64,000 nucleotides of DNA from Marinomonas ostreistagni (GCF_016461785.1 NZ_JAEMUH010000009.1:1-64000); one strand, 5' to 3'; positions 8,443-17,720 are shown, counted from the stretch's first letter. Made by a program: numbers and translations. The notes: a model not told the origin generated them from the sequence alone.

Positions 8443-9516
8443 CCCAGCTTCAACATGGTGAGTGTATGGAAACTGGTCAAACATGGCAAAGCGAGTCACC
8501 TTATGGGTAGTCGATAACGCCTCTAGATTCCGTTTCAATGTTTCTGGATTACAGGAAATGTATAGAATCTGATCAACTTTTCTCACTAGTTCTACAGTAC
8601 CATCATCCAAACCAGCTCTTGGTGGATCCACTAAGACTGTTGAGGGAGACAACGTATCCATTCCCGCTTGTAATAATGCCTTTGGTAATTCACCTTCCCC
8701 ATTCAATGCAGCAGACACATCTTCACTGGCCATTTTGACGACTTGAACATTATTCACACCGTTCATCGCGATGTTTAGAGAAGCTGAGTTAACGGACACT
8801 TTAGCGATTTCTGTACCAATTACTCTATCAAAGCGGCGTGCCAAAGGAATCGAAAAGTTGCCATTACCACAGTACATTTCCAGCAAATCGCCCGAGCAGC
8901 CTTGTGTAACATCAAGTGCCCACTCAAGCATTTTTTCACTGATGCCTGCGTTGGGCTGAGTGAAGCTGTTTTCAACTTGCTGGTAATGGTACTTGCGACC
9001 ATTTACCGTTAGAGTTTCCATGACGAAATCGCGGGTTAAAATTTGCTTACGCTTGCGACTACGACCGATAAAGTGGCACGCAGGAAAGAGGCCATTCAGT
9101 TCGTGAGCGGCTTGGTTCCATACGTCATCAATGGGTTTGTGGTAAAGCATACTAATCAATGCTTCACCTGTTGTGGTCGTCAGAAAGTCGACTTGGAATA
9201 GTTTATGGCGCAGTACAGGAACATCTTTAATCGCGGCCAGCAACTTTGGCATCAGCTCATTGATAAGAGTAGACGCTGCTAAAAACTGGTCGACCCGAAT
9301 CGGGGTACGAGGGTCTGCGGAGTCAAACATTGCATAATAGAGGTCATCCCCTTCATGCCAAACACGAAACTCAGCACGCATACGGTAATGGCTTGGCGCA
9401 CTCTCAAAGATTTCCATTGATGGCAACTCTAAGTCTGCCATCAATTCAGATAAAGAAGCCTGCTTAGCCTGTAACTGTGCCGTGTAGTGTTCAGGATGTA
9501 TTTGGTCGGGTCTCAT
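8422..9516 (-). CDS. trmA: tRNA (uracil-5-)-methyltransferase
   Basis: 364 residues (E. coli TrmA is 366). It methylates U54 in the T-loop of tRNAs using S-adenosylmethionine. The SAM-binding motif I region DLLEMYCGNGNFSIPLA is at about 207-223. The motif DPPRAGLDD and the catalytic cysteine in ISCNPETL are near residues 295-330. I chose the ATG at 9516 (MRPDQIHPEHY) because it matches the family's start; an upstream TTG adds nine residues. It is the last gene in a run of minus-strand genes that begins with the LuxP-like gene, separated from its neighbour by 77 bases. Confidence 0.95.
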   Translation of the reverse strand: MRPDQIHPEHYTAQLQAKQASLSELMADLELPSMEIFESAPSHYRMRAEFRVWHEGDDLYYAMFDSADPRTPIRVDQFLAASTLINELMPKLLAAIKDVPVLRHKLFQVDFLTTTTGEALISMLYHKPIDDVWNQAAHELNGLFPACHFIGRSRKRKQILTRDFVMETLTVNGRKYHYQQVENSFTQPNAGISEKMLEWALDVTQGCSGDLLEMYCGNGNFSIPLARRFDRVIGTEIAKVSVNSASLNIAMNGVNNVQVVKMASEDVSAALNGEGELPKALLQAGMDTLSPSTVLVDPPRAGLDDGTVELVRKVDQILYISCNPETLKRNLEALSTTHKVTRFAMFDQFPYTHHVEAGVFLERI

Positions 9517-9593
9517 GCAAAAGTCCACTAAACTAGTATTCAAAAAGGGCGCGAATTATACAAAGAGTTCGTCTATTTTGCGAACAATGCCTT

Positions 9594-10565
9594 TTATAAA
9601 AAGCTGGGACCCAATAACACTTCTAACGACGCAGTTAAGGATAACTCTGACTGGTAATCATTCTCTCGCTCATAGGTCACCTGAGGCTTCAACTGACCAA
9701 TCAGCCAATTGCTATATAAAACTTGCTGGTATTCTACATAATATAGAAAACTTTCGGCCTTAGGCTTTGATCCTTCTTGTAGGTAACTCACTTGATAACG
9801 CAGTTTACTTCGATCAGATAAAGCATGATTTAAATAAAGGTTCTGACGCCAGTACGTTTCCGAATCCAATTCAAGATAAGTCGTACCGAACTCCGCACCA
9901 AATTCAAACCGGTCTGAAAAGGGCCTTCTTGCGGCAAGGCTATAGCGCCCCCCATAACCAAGAGAATAATAACTAAACAAAGCTTCATTTTGCTCAATTA
10001 GCCACTTACCCAGCTGATAATCTTGATCAAACTTGATACGCACAAATGGATCCATCGGCATTCGCACCAAGAGTCCCAAATCGATGTTTGCATTCCACTC
10101 GTCCTTTACGTAACGCAACATGGTCGCAAAACGCGTATTTTGAGCAGACTGTAGAATATTCTGTCCAGGCTCGTTATCCATCAAACGATTATCTTGTGTT
10201 AACTCGTCAGCGTCCGACTCGATAATTAAGTCCAATCTATTTTCGGTATTCGGCAAATGCAATCGAGCATCCAAATTAAAAAAGCCAGACACCCCATCTT
10301 CACTTTCTAAAATGGTACCAAAGCGTAGACTCACAAAACTTTTTTCATCGTTCTCATGACGTTGTCCGGAAAAAAATGCATCCAAGCCGTTGGACCATTC
10401 TCCAACTTTGTAGGACATGGTCTCATGGGTACTCAACCACCAGTCCTTGCTATCCCCGTCCTCTGGCAACACATCCGTCGCATACAGTGGAGAACTTAGC
10501 ATAAGTCCCCACAGTGATGCAGTTTGCAGCTTTCCTAGGCACAAACGCCATACATGCCATTTCAT
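9594..10565 (-). CDS. Exported protein, probably an outer-membrane beta-barrel, unknown function
   Basis: 323 residues with a signal sequence ending in LSSPLYA (about residue 29). The mature part is rich in alternating polar and hydrophobic strands and aromatic residues (YSLGYGGRYSLAARRPF; YWRQNLYLNHAL), typical of an outer-membrane barrel. There is no recognised motif, and the C-terminus ends in Leu rather than the classic Phe. Its ATG overlaps the mtnN stop as ATGA, so it is translationally coupled to mtnN and belongs to the LuxP/LuxQ-like operon. A role as a porin or channel for a small molecule handled by this operon is only a guess. Confidence 0.7.
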   Translation of the reverse strand: MKWHVWRLCLGKLQTASLWGLMLSSPLYATDVLPEDGDSKDWWLSTHETMSYKVGEWSNGLDAFFSGQRHENDEKSFVSLRFGTILESEDGVSGFFNLDARLHLPNTENRLDLIIESDADELTQDNRLMDNEPGQNILQSAQNTRFATMLRYVKDEWNANIDLGLLVRMPMDPFVRIKFDQDYQLGKWLIEQNEALFSYYSLGYGGRYSLAARRPFSDRFEFGAEFGTTYLELDSETYWRQNLYLNHALSDRSKLRYQVSYLQEGSKPKAESFLYYVEYQQVLYSNWLIGQLKPQVTYERENDYQSELSLTASLEVLLGPSFL

Positions 10566-11257
10566 AGTCCGTGCAACATTTCTCGAATCATCAATGATGA
10601 GTTCTGAGCAGCCACACTTAGATACTCCTCAAAACTAGCAGGTGATTCTTTATCGGCAACATCCGAAAGAGATCGAACCACAACAAAGGGAATAGCAAAC
10701 TTATGACAGACCTGCGCCACTGCAGCGGCTTCCATCTCAACCGCTTTCAGACTTGGAAAGGCGGCGCGAACTTGAGCCACACGGCTCGCTTCACACATGA
10801 ACACATCACCCGTTCCAATCAAGCCAACTTTTGCATTCACTTTACCGATTTTAGCGACAGCATTCTTGGCAGCCTCTACCAATGCAGCATCTGCAGTAAA
10901 TGTTTCTGGCAAACTTGGTAATTGCCCCAAACTGTAGCCAAAAGCCGTAACATCGACATCGTGATGCACAACTTCATCCGAAATAATCACGTCCCCTACT
11001 TCTAATTCAGGGTCAAACCCTCCTGCTGAACCAATGTTAATCACGACAGAAGGAGTAAAATTTGCCATTAACAATGTCGTTGACACTGCAGCATTCACTT
11101 TACCAATACCAGATTTAAGAAGTACAACTTCCTTGCCGTCTAATTGACCAGTGAAGAAATCACAGCCTGCAATAGAGGTTTCTTGAACATTGGTCATCCA
11201 CTCCTTGATTACGGCAACTTCTTCATCCATTGCACCAATTAAACCCACTACACTCAT
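10562..11257 (-). CDS. mtnN: 5'-methylthioadenosine/S-adenosylhomocysteine nucleosidase
   Basis: 231 residues, the usual length. It hydrolyses methylthioadenosine and S-adenosylhomocysteine to adenine and a thio-ribose; the S-ribosylhomocysteine product is the substrate from which LuxS makes AI-2. Conserved features are the N-terminal GLIGAMDEEV with the catalytic glutamate, NIGSAGG in the nucleobase site, and the catalytic aspartate in RSLSDVADKES near residue 198. It lies 12 bases after the LuxQ-like gene and overlaps the next gene by four bases, so it is embedded in that operon. This is a suggestive link between AI-2 precursor chemistry and a LuxP-like sensor. Confidence 0.96.
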   Translation of the reverse strand: MSVVGLIGAMDEEVAVIKEWMTNVQETSIAGCDFFTGQLDGKEVVLLKSGIGKVNAAVSTTLLMANFTPSVVINIGSAGGFDPELEVGDVIISDEVVHHDVDVTAFGYSLGQLPSLPETFTADAALVEAAKNAVAKIGKVNAKVGLIGTGDVFMCEASRVAQVRAAFPSLKAVEMEAAAVAQVCHKFAIPFVVVRSLSDVADKESPASFEEYLSVAAQNSSLMIREMLHGL

Positions 11258-11269
11258 AATGATCTCACT

Positions 11270-13816
11270 CTAAATTTTTAATGTTTGAAGCAAAGAAGCG
11301 ACCACAGTACTATCAGGGATTCGCTCATCCATATCCATAAAAAGCATTGTATCAGGTCGTCCAGAAAAGTCCTCTAGCACCACCCATCTAGTATTAACGA
11401 GTTGCACTAAATGAAGCTTGTTAGCACGTAAAGCCGTTTTATCATCCAACACTATAATAATCACAGGACTAGTATGACGTAGAACAGAGACTAAATTCTC
11501 GACATCCACCTCTCGACGCACGACATAGCCATGCGCACTTAACTCTGACTGCCAAATAACTTGGCTAATCGAAGAGCCTCCAGTGATGATAAAATTCGTC
11601 TCTTGGGTTGCCCACTCACCCATTCGAATTGCAGGTAGGTGGTTCAACGCTTTGATATGTTCTAATAAACTAAACGCCATTAGCTGATGAGAACAAAGCC
11701 AATTGTTTCCTGTATGATCTGCAAGATGATCCGCCAAATACAAGATAGGCAGCTCATCCTCTTCACTCACATGCACTAGCTTCTGCACATAAGTTTCCGC
11801 TAAATCGATATCACCAAGGCCTATAAGCAGTAAGTCATATTGACAATGGTAAGGAGCACTTGCTGAAGAAAACTCCGCAAACGAAGCATAACAGTCGTAT
11901 TCAATAGCAAGCGATGTAAGCAATTGGTGGACTCGGTCAGTGTCAACAAAATCATTTGTTATAAACGCGGCGTTCACATTAAGTGCTGCTTCGGATACAT
12001 CAGAAACGACAGTATCAACAGCAGACGTCATTTTAATATAACCGCCCTTCGATACTTCATATCGCCCTTTCAGCAATTTAGGGTACTCCTGACAAAGCCA
12101 AGTTACGCTGGGACTACTATCATCAGCCCCATACACTTTTATCAATAACCCCTTCTTATCCCAGCCAAATACAAGATGCCTACCCGTTGTTGAACCATGC
12201 ATACAAAGTAATAATGCTGTTTTAATCATATGCGCATGGTCTGTTGTCCACCGCCCATGCAATACAGCATCTTCTAACGATAGCTCAATCTGATACTGGC
12301 GATCTTGCGCTATTAACTTCTGTTCTAGCCAATCCTGCTGCTGCAGAATTAAATGCCCTAACGAGCACTCTTGTACTAATTCCTCTGGTTGCTCTGCAAT
12401 ACTTTTCAGTAACTCCCCCACCACGACAAGCCAACTAACGGTTGCTTCAGGGTACTTTGTTAACAACTCAGAATGCGCAGACATTTCCTGAAAGATGAGC
12501 TGAGGAAGAGGTTGTGGGCGATCGAACGCTTGCCGGGGGAAGCGATGGGTCAGATGCCAACGCAATCTTCGAACTTCACTCACATCTTTACCTACCAACA
12601 TAACACTTCGAAAACCATGCTCATTTACAAAGGTATGCGTTTGAAAAGCGTACACTTTAGGGTGATCTTTCAACTCCAGCTCAAACCCTCCACCATACTC
12701 ACCTTTTAAGGCTCTTTGTATAGGCTGATGGCAGGCAATAGGCGTCATATCGAAAATAGTTTTTGCTGTCGCAGATTCGGGGAAGATCGTTGCAGCTTCT
12801 TCATTTATGTCCGTTACTCTGGCAGATTCATCGCAAAATAAAATGGCTGCTTGAAGAGAGTTTAATAATAGATCTAAGTGTTGATCTCGTGCTTTTAGCC
12901 TCACTTGAAAATGACTGAGTTGCGCTAAAAGAGGCTCAAACTCCTGATAAGTTAAGGTGTCTATACGGCCTAAAGCAGGGAGTCCTGCAATAGGCATAAA
13001 AAGTGTTCGTTGCGCATGCCATTGGACAAACCAATACAGCACCATCAGGCCAATCAAAACAGAAAGACTGCCAATGATCGCCCAACTACTAAAGGATTCA
13101 ACCAGTGGCCTTGAATACCTAACTTCAACAGCTAACTTGTCTTCCAACGTTGGTAGCGACAGGGTACTTTCGTGCTTCACATACGGAGCATCATCCGAGA
13201 AGCTGTTTAACTGTTCAATCAGCAGCGGATGCCCCAACACATTATTAATTTGTAAATAGTCCGCTTCCGCGCTTCCAATTAAATCACTCGCTAATGCCAA
13301 GTTGTTATTAAGAGAAATAAAGCCATAAAAAAAGCCTTTACTGAGCCCCTCCGAATCCGCTTCAAGTGAGTACTTATATACAAGAAACTCGCCATTATCA
13401 GAGCTGGAAATATGCTGCCAAACATCTGTTCCAACGCCTTTAGTCAGGCCTGCCACCTCATCTCGAGTGTATAATCGAATCCTTGGGTCTTCCATGAATC
13501 GGCCATCCGTCAAAGAAGCATAGAAAAAGTCCAAGCCGCCAAAAAACAGCACATCATGTAACTGGAATAAACTGTCGATGGTTTCACCATCGCCAATCTG
13601 CTCTGACAAGAACTTAACTTCAAAGTTGGCACGATCGAGATAAGCAGCAAAACTTAAATGGATTGCTTCCGCACGTTGTTGTTTCATTTCCTCTGCGTAA
13701 TAACGTTGAGTGAAAAAATCCATTAGCCATATCACGGCACAGATCAAAACCCCAATCAATAGAAAGGAAGGAGCAATACTACGTGAAAAGTGTTTACGTA
13801 AACTCAGCGTGGCCAT
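11270..13816 (-). CDS. LuxQ-like membrane sensor with degenerate kinase and receiver domains
   Basis: 848 residues, close to the size of Vibrio LuxQ. Membrane helices lie at about 17-35 and 245-264. The periplasmic part shows LuxQ-like blocks (FFYGFISLNNNLALASDLIG against LuxQ's LGFSFNAVVLDNNFAL, from memory). A PAS-like region covers about 312-415. The rest resembles a hybrid kinase that has lost its chemistry: no SHExRTP phospho-acceptor box, an ATPase-like region (about 483-600) without the Asn N-box or DxGxG, a receiver-like region (about 614-725) with Gly666 where the phospho-Asp should be, and a second receiver-like region (about 738-845). It starts inside the LuxP-like gene (13-base overlap). 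It could act as a pseudokinase or use another output. Confidence 0.75.
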   Translation of the reverse strand: MATLSLRKHFSRSIAPSFLLIGVLICAVIWLMDFFTQRYYAEEMKQQRAEAIHLSFAAYLDRANFEVKFLSEQIGDGETIDSLFQLHDVLFFGGLDFFYASLTDGRFMEDPRIRLYTRDEVAGLTKGVGTDVWQHISSSDNGEFLVYKYSLEADSEGLSKGFFYGFISLNNNLALASDLIGSAEADYLQINNVLGHPLLIEQLNSFSDDAPYVKHESTLSLPTLEDKLAVEVRYSRPLVESFSSWAIIGSLSVLIGLMVLYWFVQWHAQRTLFMPIAGLPALGRIDTLTYQEFEPLLAQLSHFQVRLKARDQHLDLLLNSLQAAILFCDESARVTDINEEAATIFPESATAKTIFDMTPIACHQPIQRALKGEYGGGFELELKDHPKVYAFQTHTFVNEHGFRSVMLVGKDVSEVRRLRWHLTHRFPRQAFDRPQPLPQLIFQEMSAHSELLTKYPEATVSWLVVVGELLKSIAEQPEELVQECSLGHLILQQQDWLEQKLIAQDRQYQIELSLEDAVLHGRWTTDHAHMIKTALLLCMHGSTTGRHLVFGWDKKGLLIKVYGADDSSPSVTWLCQEYPKLLKGRYEVSKGGYIKMTSAVDTVVSDVSEAALNVNAAFITNDFVDTDRVHQLLTSLAIEYDCYASFAEFSSASAPYHCQYDLLLIGLGDIDLAETYVQKLVHVSEEDELPILYLADHLADHTGNNWLCSHQLMAFSLLEHIKALNHLPAIRMGEWATQETNFIITGGSSISQVIWQSELSAHGYVVRREVDVENLVSVLRHTSPVIIIVLDDKTALRANKLHLVQLVNTRWVVLEDFSGRPDTMLFMDMDERIPDSTVVASLLQTLKI

Positions 13817-14910
13817 AGTGCAAAGGAATATTGAAGCGCTTGTTGAAAAGTTAGTTGACGAGTTTGCTGATCCATATCGCGCGTTAAAAATGTGACCGTT
13901 TCTGTGTAGACCCTTGGAAGTAGACGCAATTCTATATCCGCTTTAATCGCTTCCGCAGCAGCTATAGCCATATAATCCTTCATATCTAGAACTGTAACCA
14001 TCACAACCCCTTGCTGATGCGCTGCGTCGAGGCGCCTTTGGCCTAACCAAGCGTTTGTACTCGCTGACATTGACGGGTTCGTCATTAACACGTCAATTAC
14101 ACGCTCACTGATCTTAGGTGTACATGAGAAGATAAAGTGCTGGCGCTCATCAGGCTGTTTTGCAAGCAAAGCATCTAATACAGGCTCAATACCCTCTTCT
14201 AGATCCTTTACACGATAACGATATCGCACAGAACGACCTAATCCAGCTAACTCATTCAAGAACATCTGGCAATCACTTTGCCCGCTTGTCGGACTTACCT
14301 CAGATATAGCGTCAATCACAGCATTGCTATCCAAGCCTCTATCTAACAAACTCGCCAGACGATGCATCATAAGCGCCTTATCAGTCCCAATATATAGCAA
14401 AGGAGGATGTAAATGCCACGCTGGAAAAGGTGCAAAGCTATTCAAAATAATGACTTTTGACCCATCTTGGAGAAGTAAGTGCTCAATTAATGGTCGATTA
14501 TAGTCATCGACACCATCTACAATGACATAATCAAAGCTGGTTGCCTGAATACTTTGATACTTATAGAACATGGCAAGCGTCCCCTCGTCACGAGGAACAT
14601 AAAAAACGTCTAAACGAAAGTCCATGTTGAGCTCTTGCATGCGTCGTTTGAACGCAAAAAACCAAGCTTGGTTTTGAGGTATTTCTGGGTCAGTCCGAAG
14701 TATTACAGCAATTTTTAAGGTTTCAGGATAGATACTAGACAGGCGAATGGGCTGTGAATGAACTCGAACAGAAAGCTGTTCAATCAACGGAAGTTGGTTT
14801 GGATTATCTTCTAGATAACGCTGTAAGCTAGTAGACGGCTGATTAAAGCCATATGCCCAATCTATCGGCGTTAGCAGTAATGCAAAACAGATGAGAAGAA
14901 AACGCTTCAA
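13804..14910 (-). CDS. LuxP-like periplasmic binding protein
   Basis: 368 residues (Vibrio LuxP is 365). A Sec signal peptide ends near residue 21. Recalled V. harveyi LuxP aligns almost without gaps in three stretches: residues 47-70, 125-186 (FDYVIVDGVDDYNRPLIEHL) and 284-345 (NAWLGQRRLDAAHQQG...AAAEAIKADIE). Of the residues I remember as contacting AI-2, Asn159 and Trp289 have counterparts (Asn157, Trp288), but Trp82, Arg215, Thr266, Asp267 and Arg310 correspond to Asn, Gln215, Pro265, Lys266 and Asp309. The fold therefore seems kept and the ligand may differ. It starts at a TTG (14910) preceded by GAGG; an ATG further upstream hits a stop after three codons. It is the first gene of the operon. 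Confidence 0.75.
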   Translation of the reverse strand: MKRFLLICFALLLTPIDWAYGFNQPSTSLQRYLEDNPNQLPLIEQLSVRVHSQPIRLSSIYPETLKIAVILRTDPEIPQNQAWFFAFKRRMQELNMDFRLDVFYVPRDEGTLAMFYKYQSIQATSFDYVIVDGVDDYNRPLIEHLLLQDGSKVIILNSFAPFPAWHLHPPLLYIGTDKALMMHRLASLLDRGLDSNAVIDAISEVSPTSGQSDCQMFLNELAGLGRSVRYRYRVKDLEEGIEPVLDALLAKQPDERQHFIFSCTPKISERVIDVLMTNPSMSASTNAWLGQRRLDAAHQQGVVMVTVLDMKDYMAIAAAEAIKADIELRLLPRVYTETVTFLTRDMDQQTRQLTFQQALQYSFALWPR

Positions 14911-14995
14911 ATACTATCGCCTCATAAAATCTTACCTTAAAGGGACATTCTAACGATAAGACTCAACAAAGGTACATTGAAAGCATCAAAAAGGC

Positions 14996-15030
14996 ATAAA
15001 AAAAGCCGAGTCACTAAGTAACTCGGCTTT
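14996..15030 (-). terminator. Intrinsic terminator of tRNA-Leu
   Basis: Perfect 10-bp stem (15002-15011 with 15021-15030) followed on the minus strand by seven or more T. It ends the tRNA transcript nine bases past the CCA and shields the LuxP-like operon from read-through. Confidence 0.9.
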
Positions 15031-15038
15031 CTTTAATT

Positions 15039-15123
15039 TGGTGCGGAAGGAGAGACTCGAACTCTCACGCCGTGAAGCACTGGAACCTAAATCCAGCGTG
15101 TCTACCAATTCCACCACTCCCGC
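15039..15123 (-). tRNA. tRNA-Leu (anticodon UAG)
   Basis: The 85-nt minus-strand sequence folds into a class II tRNA with a 7-bp acceptor stem (GCGGGAG with CTTCCGC, one G-U pair), an anticodon arm CTGGA-TTTAGGT-TCCAG with anticodon TAG, a long variable arm, a T-arm with GTTCGAGTC and an encoded CCA end. It closely resembles E. coli leuW. It reads CUN leucine codons, chiefly CUA. Confidence 0.97.
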
Positions 15124-15138
15124 TTTGGAATGGCGAGC

Positions 15139-15166
15139 ATTATAGGTGAACCATTTTTCAGGTCAA
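15139..15166 (-). promoter_or_regulatory. Sigma-70 promoter of tRNA-Leu
   Basis: On the minus strand TTGACC (15166-15161) and a perfect TATAAT (15144-15139) are separated by 16 bases. The discriminator that follows (GCTCGCC) is GC-rich, as in stringently controlled stable-RNA promoters. The predicted transcription start is only about eight bases before the mature tRNA. Confidence 0.85.
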
Positions 15167-15213
15167 CACTTTTTTAAAATAAATTTAAAAAAGTCACTCG
15201 CTCATTCTATTTA

Positions 15214-16281
15214 TTAGAAACGACGGCCGTTTGAGTACTCACCGTGCTCGTAACGAATTGCCATTTCTTCCAGATCAATCGTATGAATACGTGATGCTTG
15301 ACCCGCTGAACCGAACGCTTCGTAACGATCAATACATACCGCCTTCATCGCTTTGATGCTTTCAGTTAAGTATTTACGTGGATCGAAGTTACCTTTGTGC
15401 TCTGCTAGGCTACGACGGATCGCACCCGTTGCCGCTAGACGCAGGTCTGTATCAATGTTGACTTTACGAACACCGTAACGAATCGCTTTCACGATTTCTT
15501 CTACTGGCACACCGTAAGTTTCTGGAATCTCACCACCGAATTCGTTGATGATTTCTAACCAGTCTTGTGGCACTGATGAAGAACCGTGCAACACAATGTG
15601 TGTGTTAGGCAGTCGTTCTGCGATGCGGTTGATACGTTCGATGTCTAGAATGTCACCGGTTGGTGGACGAGTGAACTTGTACGCACCATGACTTGTGCCG
15701 ATCGCTACCGCTAGGGCATCAATACCTGTTGCTTCAACAAAATCAAACGCTTCGTCTGGATCCGTCAACATCTGTGAGTGGTCTAGAATACCTTCTGCAC
15801 CCACACCGTCTTCTTCACCTGCTTGGCCAGTTTCTAGAGAACCTAGACAGCCCAACTCACCTTCTACAGAGACGCCACATGCATGGGCGAACTCTACTGT
15901 ACGACGTGTCACATCAACGTTGTATTCGTAGCTTGCTGGCGTTTTACCGTCAGCCATCAAAGAGCCGTCCATCATCACTGATGAAAAACCAAGCTGGATT
16001 GAACGTTGACAAATTGCTGGGCTCGTACCGTGATCCTGGTGCATGACTACCGGGATGTGTGGGTAATCTTCGATCGCCGCTGCGATTAAGTGGCGAAGGA
16101 AGTGAGAGCCTGCGTACTTACGCGCGCCAGCAGAAGCTTGCATGATAACAGGCGAGTTTACCTCGTCTGCGGCTTCCATGATCGCTTTTACCTGCTCCAT
16201 GTTGTTCACGTTGAACGCAGGTAAGCCGTAATCATGCTCTGCTGCATGGTCCAGCAATTGACGCATACTAATTAAAGGCAT
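15214..16281 (-). CDS. fba: Class II fructose-bisphosphate aldolase
   Basis: 355 residues, the length of the so-called Calvin-cycle subtype found in Pseudomonas. It reversibly cleaves fructose-1,6-bisphosphate to dihydroxyacetone phosphate and glyceraldehyde-3-phosphate and needs zinc. Zinc ligands are visible in VVMHQDHG (about residues 80-87), [10 protein letters not shown] and VLHGSSSVP. The start is the ATG at 16281 preceded by AGAGGA; the longer in-frame reading has no family support. It follows pgk on the same strand after a 246-base spacer full of hairpins, so it may be expressed separately or from a processed transcript. Confidence 0.95.
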   Translation of the reverse strand: MPLISMRQLLDHAAEHDYGLPAFNVNNMEQVKAIMEAADEVNSPVIMQASAGARKYAGSHFLRHLIAAAIEDYPHIPVVMHQDHGTSPAICQRSIQLGFSSVMMDGSLMADGKTPASYEYNVDVTRRTVEFAHACGVSVEGELGCLGSLETGQAGEEDGVGAEGILDHSQMLTDPDEAFDFVEATGIDALAVAIGTSHGAYKFTRPPTGDILDIERINRIAERLPNTHIVLHGSSSVPQDWLEIINEFGGEIPETYGVPVEEIVKAIRYGVRKVNIDTDLRLAATGAIRRSLAEHKGNFDPRKYLTESIKAMKAVCIDRYEAFGSAGQASRIHTIDLEEMAIRYEHGEYSNGRRF

Positions 16282-16356
16282 AAAAGTTTCCTCTGACAAT
16301 GAAGTTGATTGGTGTCTTTGCAAATAACAAAGCACCCATTAATGTTTATCCATGCG

Positions 16357-16529
16357 CATGTGTGTCACATGTGGCTTTACGCCTTATCGTTATATTGTCA
16401 TTCTGTCTAATGACAGACCGGTCACTCTCTAAGTGTTAGTTATTATAGTGATGAGATGGTCATCATGACGCATCTCATCGTGCAGGGTTTTCCCTGTCTT
16501 ATTCAAGTGTAAGCTTTTAGCTTTACACT
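16357..16529. repeat. Five hairpins in the pgk-fba spacer
   Basis: Inverted repeats in order: CATGTG/CACATG (16357-16371); TCTGTC/GACAGA (16402-16417); a 13-bp stem with one bulge (16450-16479); AGGG/CCCT (about 16484-16495); and AGTGTAAGCT with AGCTTTACACT (16506-16529), which includes the pgk stop. None has a clear downstream T-run on the minus strand. RNA processing or stability elements, or protein-binding sites, are possible. Confidence 0.55.
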
Positions 16530-17691
16530 AATTTTGCGTGCGCGACTCTAACATAGCAACAGCTGGAAGCACTTTTCCTTCAACAAATTCTAGGAAAGCA
16601 CCGCCACCAGTGGAAATGTAAGACACTTTTTCAGCAATGTCATATTTATCCACTGCAGCTAGCGTATCACCACCACCGGCAATAGAGAAACCAGCACTGT
16701 TAGCAATCGCCATAGAAAGTGCTTTGGTACCTTCACCAAACTGATCGAACTCGAATACACCTACTGGGCCGTTCCAAATGATCGTCTGAGCACTTTCAAG
16801 TAGACCGGCAAGCTTCGCCGCCGCTTTCGGACCGATATCCAGAATCATATCGTCTGCTGCAACATCTTTCGCATCTTTAACCGTCGCTTCCGCATCGGCA
16901 GAGAACTCGGTTGCGACAACCACGTCTTCAGGCAGTGGGATATCTACTTTTTCCATCAGAGCTTTTGCTTGCGGAATCAAATCTTCTTCGTACAAAGATT
17001 TACCGACCGGGAAACCTGCCGCCGCTAGGAAAGTATTGGCGATACCGCCACCAACGATAAGCTGGTCTACTTTGTCAGATAGAGACTCGAGTACCGTTAG
17101 CTTAGTCGATACCTTTGAACCACCGACAATCGCAGCCATTGGGCGTGCAGGTTTCGCTAACGCCTTTTCAAGGGCATCAAGTTCAGCTGCCAACAATGGG
17201 CCTGCACAAGCAAGCGGTGCAAACTTACCTACACCGTGCGTTGAGGCTTGTGCACGGTGGGCCGTTCCAAAAGCATCCATCACGTAGATGTCACATAGCT
17301 CAGCCATTTGCTTAGACAATGCTTCATCGTCTTTCTTCTCACCCTTGTTGAAACGTACGTTCTCAACTAGAACGAGCTGTCCTGCTTCAACGTCAACACC
17401 GTTTAACCAGTCTTTCACTAGTGGCACGTCTTGCCCTAGAAGACCTGCTAAATGATCGGCAACCGGCTGCATTGAATATTGTTCTTCGTACTCACCTTCC
17501 GTTGGACGACCAAGGTGAGACATTACGATCACTTTGGCACCCGCTTCTAGCGCAAGCTTAAGCGTCGGAAGCGCCGCACGAATGCGTGCATCGCTAGTCA
17601 CTTTGCCATCTTTTACAGGCACGTTAAGGTCTTCACGAATCAACACTCGTTTGTTCGCAAGATCCAAATCGGTCATTTTAATTACGGTCAT
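16528..17691 (-). CDS. pgk: Phosphoglycerate kinase
   Basis: 387 residues, identical in length to E. coli Pgk. It transfers phosphate from 1,3-bisphosphoglycerate to ADP in glycolysis. Signatures include the N-terminal [23 protein letters not shown], the nucleotide-site GGSKVSTKL and [10 protein letters not shown], and the C-terminal GGGDTLAA. The start is set at the ATG at 17691 ([11 protein letters not shown]) because it aligns with the E. coli protein and has GAGGA upstream; an ATG ten codons earlier overlaps the epd stop and has no ribosome site. It is co-oriented with epd and probably co-transcribed. Confidence 0.97.
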   Translation of the reverse strand: MTVIKMTDLDLANKRVLIREDLNVPVKDGKVTSDARIRAALPTLKLALEAGAKVIVMSHLGRPTEGEYEEQYSMQPVADHLAGLLGQDVPLVKDWLNGVDVEAGQLVLVENVRFNKGEKKDDEALSKQMAELCDIYVMDAFGTAHRAQASTHGVGKFAPLACAGPLLAAELDALEKALAKPARPMAAIVGGSKVSTKLTVLESLSDKVDQLIVGGGIANTFLAAAGFPVGKSLYEEDLIPQAKALMEKVDIPLPEDVVVATEFSADAEATVKDAKDVAADDMILDIGPKAAAKLAGLLESAQTIIWNGPVGVFEFDQFGEGTKALSMAIANSAGFSIAGGGDTLAAVDKYDIAEKVSYISTGGGAFLEFVEGKVLPAVAMLESRTQN

Positions 17692-17720
17692 GCACGATTC
17701 CTCGTCGTTTTTAAAATTCA

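Noticed and set aside
11270-14910. Ribose/xylose ABC importer binding protein plus ordinary hybrid kinase
   Set aside because: No permease or ATPase gene is nearby, the binding protein aligns much better with LuxP, and the kinase residues are missing.
15693-16046. Antisense open frames of up to 117 codons over fba
   Set aside because: They are shadows of a strongly codon-biased gene with no ribosome site.
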